In this document: piece by piece, positions 16,812-20,775 of the stretch
Numbering within the stretch: the stretch's first letter is position 1
Layout of the letters: every line of letters starts with the position of its first letter
DNA from: Chara braunii
Lineage: Eukaryota > Streptophyta > Charophyceae > Charales > Characeae
Direction: 5' to 3'
Assembly (NCBI GenBank): GCA_003427395.1
Contig: BFEA01000257.1
Location: 363,164 to 383,938, forward strand
DNA length: 20,775 nt
Position numbers and translations under genes: made by a program
Notes under the pieces: model-generated
Databases searched by the model: none
Told to the model about the DNA's origin: nothing
Seen by the model: only the letters and a program-made list of their open reading frames with translations

Positions 16812-17579
16812 GGGATGTGTTCTGGTGATGTTCTCCTCCATTCTTTTGAGTAATTTTGGTATCGGCGCCAGTCGCCTTGTCCTTCTTTTTTTATAGGCAT
16901 CTCGGAGTTTTTTGTTTTCCTTACTTCCTTTCTTTGGAGCCTGACGTGTGGATTGTTTTTCCCCCACTCCCCGTTTCTGTCTTTTTGAATTGGCAAACCT
17001 GATTGATTGGTTCCCGACGATCGAGCCTTGTGTGATTTCGGAGCTGATTGGCCAAAGAATTGTTGCATGATCCTCAATTTTTTTTGTCTGTATGTGAGCT
17101 AGATGCATGGACGATAGGCGTGATTTTGTCTATGTATGAATTGGATAGGCATGCTAGACTGTTAAATGACCTTCTCACTATAGGATGATCCATCTCGCGA
17201 ACCACTGGCTTTCACCCATCTGAGCAAAGGACAGGCCCCGCGCACGCACGTGTAGCCTCGACCAAAGACGATCGCTGCCTACACGCGTGTCTACGAAAAC
17301 TGAACTCGACTAATTTCCTGAATGGTTGTTGTTCCAACCCGACTTGGAGCATGAATTTCGGCGTTCCCTTTCGTGTCACTGACCGTGAGTGTTTGAGGGA
17401 TCGGGAATTCTGGGAATATTGGCAGCTCTCTTGTTTGCTTGCACGACCCTGGGCAGAACTTCCGGAATTCCCCTACTTGACCTCGACCAGGCCTTGGGAC
17501 GTGACCCCCATCTCCCCAGCTACTCTAGCCCATACACGTGTCACGTCCTTACGGAACCCGGAATCATTATCTTAGGGAC

Positions 17580-17953
17580 GTTGAGCCACAGTTTACAACA
17601 GGACTGAAGGAGACGCTGAGCCACGGTTTACAACAATGCCCTCAAGCGAACCGGGTCTGGCAGATAGCTAGACTACTGTGGAGTAAGCTATCAGAAATCC
17701 CTTTTCCGAGTGATTCGCTGGGCTTGGCTCATTTCATTCAAGCTGCGTGAATTATTCATTTTTGTCCGTTCTGTGCCGGTTTTGCTTATATTCTGAGTTG
17801 CCGTCCACATTCTCAGATTGTTCGTCTCTTCTCGTGCTTTTCTGTTCGTTTCAGATCTCTGATATCAGTACAGGCGTAACTGCCTGTTAGGATTAGTGGT
17901 TGGTACGGTTCACGCGTTCGACAATTTGAGGCCCTGAAAGAACTTTTCCATGC
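17580..17953. other. 3' flank of the Gypsy element, no gene seen
   Basis: A short direct repeat of about 32 bp (GACGTTGAGCCACAGTTTAC and GACGCTGAGCCACGGTTTAC) lies at about 17578-17635, just after LTR homology ends. The rest, to 17953, has no recognisable gene, element end or RNA. Confidence 0.5.
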
Positions 17954-18062
17954 TACTGTCTTCACCCGAATATAACGCCCGGTCATTATAGCCGTATTTG
18001 GGGGCATTTTCTGTCCAGATGCAGCGATAATGACCAGGTGTTCTATTCGGGTGAAGACGGTA
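17954..18062. repeat. Hairpin with about 36-bp arms (miRNA-precursor-like)
   Basis: The left arm (17954-17989), containing GTCTTCACCCGAATA, pairs with the right arm (18027-18062), containing TATTCGGGTGAAGAC, with a few mismatches and a loop of about 37 bases. The size and near-perfect pairing fit a plant pre-miRNA or a tiny MITE. No promoter or expression evidence is available. 18063-18520 holds further short CCAGGACTGGAC-like repeats and a small hairpin (GACCATCGATCG...TCGATTGGATGGTC, about 18184-18214), but no gene. Confidence 0.6.
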
Positions 18063-18526
18063 CTAGGACTGGACCCCATTTGTTGTCCTGTAGTGGCCGT
18101 CCAGGACTGGACGTTCCGTAGGAGACCCACGCCACACATTTTGAGGCTAGGACCTTCTGCATCAGGACTTGGACCTGTATCCAAGACCATCGATCGCTGG
18201 TCGATTGGATGGTCCGTGATGCAGACCGATAGGACACCCATGAGGCCCAGCCCTGTGTGGCTGGCCAGTGCTGGACCTCAGGGACAGGGGTTAGACTAAG
18301 TTCATTGAACTTCATTCACTCAGTACCAGGCTGCTGGAACACAGCGCTGAGTGTTAGTGCATTAGCAGTAGAGATGAGCCTCAGAGTGGAGGTCTGCAGC
18401 GGGCATTGAGCAGAGGAGGACTCAGCTGTGTGCCATATCTGGGGGATTACATGCCATCATAGCCAGGCATCGTCCTAATGCTCCCCAGAATGGATATGGA
18501 GCCCAGGCCATCAGGACCTGTTTTAA

Positions 18527-18727
18527 ACCACCAGTGCTTGGCCCATACATCGGCCGCGGGGCGTTGCCGTTAACGCCCTCAACTTCCGGAGGCTCGGGGT
18601 ACCGGCCCTCAAAGGCTGGCACCGCCAGCCAAAACAATTTTTTTTTGTTGCGCTGGCGGGTCGGCGTGAAACGGCGCGCAGCCCGTTTTCAGCCTCAGCA
18701 TCGATAGCTGGGCCAGGTACTGGTGGT
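18527..18727. mobile_element. Short MITE candidate flanked by TTAA
   Basis: ACCACCAGTGCTTGGCCCA at the left end is matched by TGGGCCAGGTACTGGTGGT at the right end, terminal inverted repeats of about 19 bp with two or three mismatches. TTAA lies directly outside both ends (18523-18526 and 18728-18731). The core has a further hairpin (CGCCAGC...GCTGGCG) around an A/T-rich loop. TTAA duplication is the piggyBac signature, but the tips lack the CCC start of typical piggyBac ends, so the superfamily is open. No coding capacity. Confidence 0.6.
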
Positions 18728-18930
18728 TTAAGAAGAAGGAAAAAAGAAAAAAAAAACTTGACCTGTAGCCCACGGAGAACAGCAAACAGATCGGCATCAC
18801 ACAGAGCACACGAGACAAGCGCAGTACACTGGATACACGAGACCTGTAGCCCAAGTCAGAAACGAAAACCGCTGCAAGTAGTGAGAGTTTGGCACAGAAA
18901 CGAAAGAAAACGTGGGGGATGAAGGGGCTC

Positions 18931-19040
18931 GGGAAGAGAGGAGGAGGAAGAAGGAGGAGGAGGAGGAAGAAGAAGACAGACAAGAAGAACAAGAACAAGA
19001 ACAAGAACAAGAACAAGAAAGGCGGAGGAGGAGGCGGACG
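18931..19040. repeat. Purine-rich tract with (AACAAG)n
   Basis: GGA/GAA-rich sequence passes into five or six AACAAG hexanucleotide units (about 18986-19020) and then GGC/GGA-rich sequence. Frames through it are low complexity on both strands. Confidence 0.9.
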
Positions 19041-19139
19041 AAGGAGTGGAAGAGTTGCTTCAAACTTCAAATGGTTTGCTGTGTAAGTCAGTCCACAAGG
19101 TATGAGTTGGTCCATATGAGGCCCATAAGGACATTTAGA

Positions 19140-19335
19140 GAGAGGAGTGTGCCGCTGAAAACTATATCCCATCCTTAAAGAGAGCAGAGTGCCACTGGGA
19201 ACTACTTCTCGTCCCTTGAAGCGAGCAGAGTGCCACTGAAAGCTAGCGTGTCGCTGAAAACTACTTCTCATCCCTCGAAGGGAGCAGAGTGCCACTGAAA
19301 TCTCTGTCCCATCCCTTAAAGAGAGCAGTGGTCCC
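19140..19335. repeat. About 40-bp minisatellite, 4-5 units
   Basis: Units of 40-41 bases, each with GAGCAGAGTGCCACTGAAA and CTTCTCATCCCTTGAA-type blocks, start at about 19140, 19180, 19221 (shortened), 19247 (shortened), 19280 and 19321 (partial). The array ends about 20 bases before the 19354 hairpin. Confidence 0.85.
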
Positions 19336-19353
19336 ATATGTGTGTGAGAAAAT

Positions 19354-19454
19354 GGGCCCAGACAAACAAAACGGTACCTGAACAGGCAGCTGTGACTGCT
19401 TGTAACTTTGTCTGTTTGCTGCCTGTTCTGGTTCCGTTTTGTTTGTCTGGGCCC
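19354..19454. repeat. Near-perfect hairpin, 37-bp arms (miRNA-precursor-like)
   Basis: The left arm (19354-19390) starts GGGCCCAGACAAACAAAACG; the right arm (19418-19454) is its inverted complement with only two mismatches, and the loop is 27 bases. Pairing stops cleanly at both outer ends and there is no evident target duplication. The geometry suits a plant pre-miRNA or small foldback element. Nothing in the sequence shows transcription. Confidence 0.7.
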
Positions 19455-19754
19455 TGTCTAACTAGTACCACAAAGTCCGAGAACTGGGGCGAATGTGCCA
19501 TTTTTTTTTTAATCTCTGAAATTCCGGGTGGGGAAAAAGGATTTATAATTTCTTCAATTTTGTGCGGAGAGATTGATGATCTCCCACGGTAGGATCAGTC
19601 ACTAATTTCAAAAACGTGTCTGGGATCTGAATCATCTGATGCCACCCAGCACCGGAGCCCACTGGGTTATATGATTATATCTACCTTTTGTGAATTTGGC
19701 AATTTCTCAATTTCTTGTTTTTTTTTTTTCTTCTTCTTTTTTTGTCCCAAAAGA

Positions 19755-19846
19755 ACTTGGACCATTTCTCGATGTATGTGTGTCATCGTTGCACAGCGGC
19801 CATGCTAATCTTCTCTGTGTCGTTCCAATTTTAATGGACGGAGGAC
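19755..19846 (-). pseudogene. U6 snRNA pseudogene, full-length but diverged
   Basis: Read on the minus strand from 19846, the sequence follows U6 from a degraded 5' GTCC region through ATTGGAACGACACAGAGAAG and ATTAGCATGGCC to ATCGAGAAATGGTCCAA. It thus includes the 3' end missing from the copy at 4595. Several substitutions hit the core (for example in the CCTGCGCAAGG region), so it is older than that copy. An A-rich tail follows on the minus strand (T-rich at 19719-19743 on the plus strand). An imperfect direct repeat, AGAAATTGAGAAAT after the tail and AGAAATCGAAGATC before the 5' end, may be the target duplication. No snRNA promoter is seen. It looks like a LINE-mobilised retropseudogene. 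Confidence 0.88.
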
Positions 19847-20180
19847 TGATAGATCTTCGATTTCTAAAGTATCTGCGCATGAACTTTGAAGACAGATTAA
19901 TAATTTCTGAAACTTTGGGGACAGAGTCCGACAGACCGGTATTCTGGCAGGATAGGATCAGAAAAATTCTGAGTATAACTTGGAAGACAAGATTTGTAAT
20001 TCTTTTTTTCAAAACTGTTAGGACTGTGATGCCGACTGGTACCTGAGCCTATACTGTATCAGTGCCAGTGGTTTCTTCGTATATGAGGCCCAGTAAGCAG
20101 TCTATAAATTGATAGTCTCACTTGACCCTCTGTTTGACAGGTTCTGTGGGGTCCTAGGTAGAAGGAGAACTGCAACTTGC
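19847..20180. other. No recognisable feature
   Basis: AT-rich unique sequence between the U6 pseudogene and the CTGT tract. Open frames are short, and I see no element ends or RNA gene. Confidence 0.5.
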
Positions 20181-20611
20181 CTCTTTGAATCTTTGTATCT
20201 GTGTATTTGTGTACTTGAGTATCTGTTTATCTATATCTGCCTGTCTGCCTGTCTTTCCGTCTGTCCGTCTGTCTGTCTGTCTGTCTGTCTGTGTGTCTCC
20301 GTGTCTGTGTGTCTGTGTGTCTTCTGTTTGTGTGTTGGTCTGTCTCTGTGTGTTCATCTGCCCATCCATCCACTCGTCTGTCCATCTGTCTGTCCGTCTG
20401 TCTGTCTGTATGTATGTCTATCTCTCTGCCTGTCTGTCTGTCTGTTTGTCTGCCCATCCATCCACTGGTCTGTCCATCTGTCTGTCTGTCTATCTGTACC
20501 TCTGTCTGTTCTTCTGCCCATCCAATGTACCGATCTGTCTGTCTGTTTGTCTATCTCTCTGTCTGTCTCTCTCTCTGTTTGTTCATCTGCCCATCCATCC
20601 ACTGGTCTGTG

Positions 20612-20643
<32 letters not shown>

Positions 20644-20685
20644 ATATGTACCTCTGTCTGTTCGTCTACCCATCCAATGTACCGA

Positions 20686-20705
<20 letters not shown>
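20181..20705. repeat. CTGT-rich satellite-like tract with higher-order repeats
   Basis: (CTGT)n and related TATC/CATC units. A larger pattern is visible: CCCATCCATCCACTGGTCTG recurs at 20453 and 20590 (137 bp apart), with a variant at 20361. Each of the two later copies is followed by TACCTCTGTCTGTT and then CCCATCCAATGTACCGATCT. The Thr/Gln/Asp-rich minus-strand frames are by-products. Confidence 0.93.

Positions 20706-20775
<70 letters not shown>
20706..20775. repeat. (CT)n microsatellite at window edge
   Basis: A perfect CT tract runs to the last base of the window, continuing from the CTGT tract. It mirrors the (CT)n at position 1. Confidence 0.97.

Noticed and set aside
18298-18304. AAGTTCA as a target duplication partner for AAGTTCA before the 5' LTR (4397-4403)
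   Set aside because: It lies about 720 bp beyond the end of LTR homology with no LTR-like sequence before it; a seven-base match is likely chance.
19140-19335. CRISPR-like array
   Set aside because: The units are contiguous degenerate minisatellite repeats without spacers, in a eukaryotic context.

Overview
This window looks like intergenic, repeat-dominated DNA from a plant-lineage eukaryote. I find no intact host protein-coding gene. Three sequence signs point to plants or streptophyte algae. Primer-binding sites match the plant initiator-tRNA-Met signature (TGGTATCAGAGC, 2714-2725; one-mismatch copy 7547-7558). A U2 snRNA fragment begins with the plant-style 5' end ATACC. A short run resembles the TTTAGGG telomere unit (3766-3784). 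The heavy microsatellite load and bulky, decayed Gypsy elements would suit a charophyte alga such as Chara, but that identification is inference.

Layout. 1-4403 is a patchwork: a (CT)n tract, an A-run with GAA repeats, a 3'-truncated U2 snRNA pseudogene on the minus strand, a 48-base poly-G tract, an imperfect foldback, an orphan LTR-retrotransposon primer-binding site followed by a 170-bp tandem duplication, a (TA)n tract and a 93-bp tandem duplication. 4404-17579 is one large decayed Ty3/Gypsy retrotransposon. Its LTR copies are 4404-7036 and 15707-17579. Between them lie gag (7704-9027) and pol (9040-13546: protease, reverse transcriptase, RNase H, a PHD finger, integrase), then unrecognised downstream frames including a strongly acidic one (13561-14795). 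17580-20775 holds two miRNA-precursor-like hairpins, a small TTAA-flanked MITE candidate, purine-rich and 40-bp minisatellite DNA, a minus-strand U6 pseudogene and a long CTGT/CT satellite-like tract running off the window.

Nested history. The 5' LTR carries two insertions that the 3' LTR lacks. One is a 367-bp hAT-like MITE with an 8-bp target duplication, which itself contains a 3'-truncated U6 snRNA copy flanked by a perfect 12-bp direct repeat. The other is a 346-bp foldback MITE with arms of about 155 bp. The order is therefore Gypsy first, MITEs later; the U6 copy sits inside the first MITE.

How the parts work together. The Gypsy element once encoded capsid/nucleocapsid and a polyprotein for proviral DNA synthesis and integration. 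All its coding parts are now broken by frameshifts and nonsense codons, most explainable as C-to-T or G-to-A changes. Its most unusual feature is a complete C4HC3 PHD finger between RNase H and the integrase zinc finger, in the same reading frame as both. Three fragments of two spliceosomal snRNAs (U2, U6, U6) within 20 kb suggest an active retroposition machinery that often copies snRNAs.
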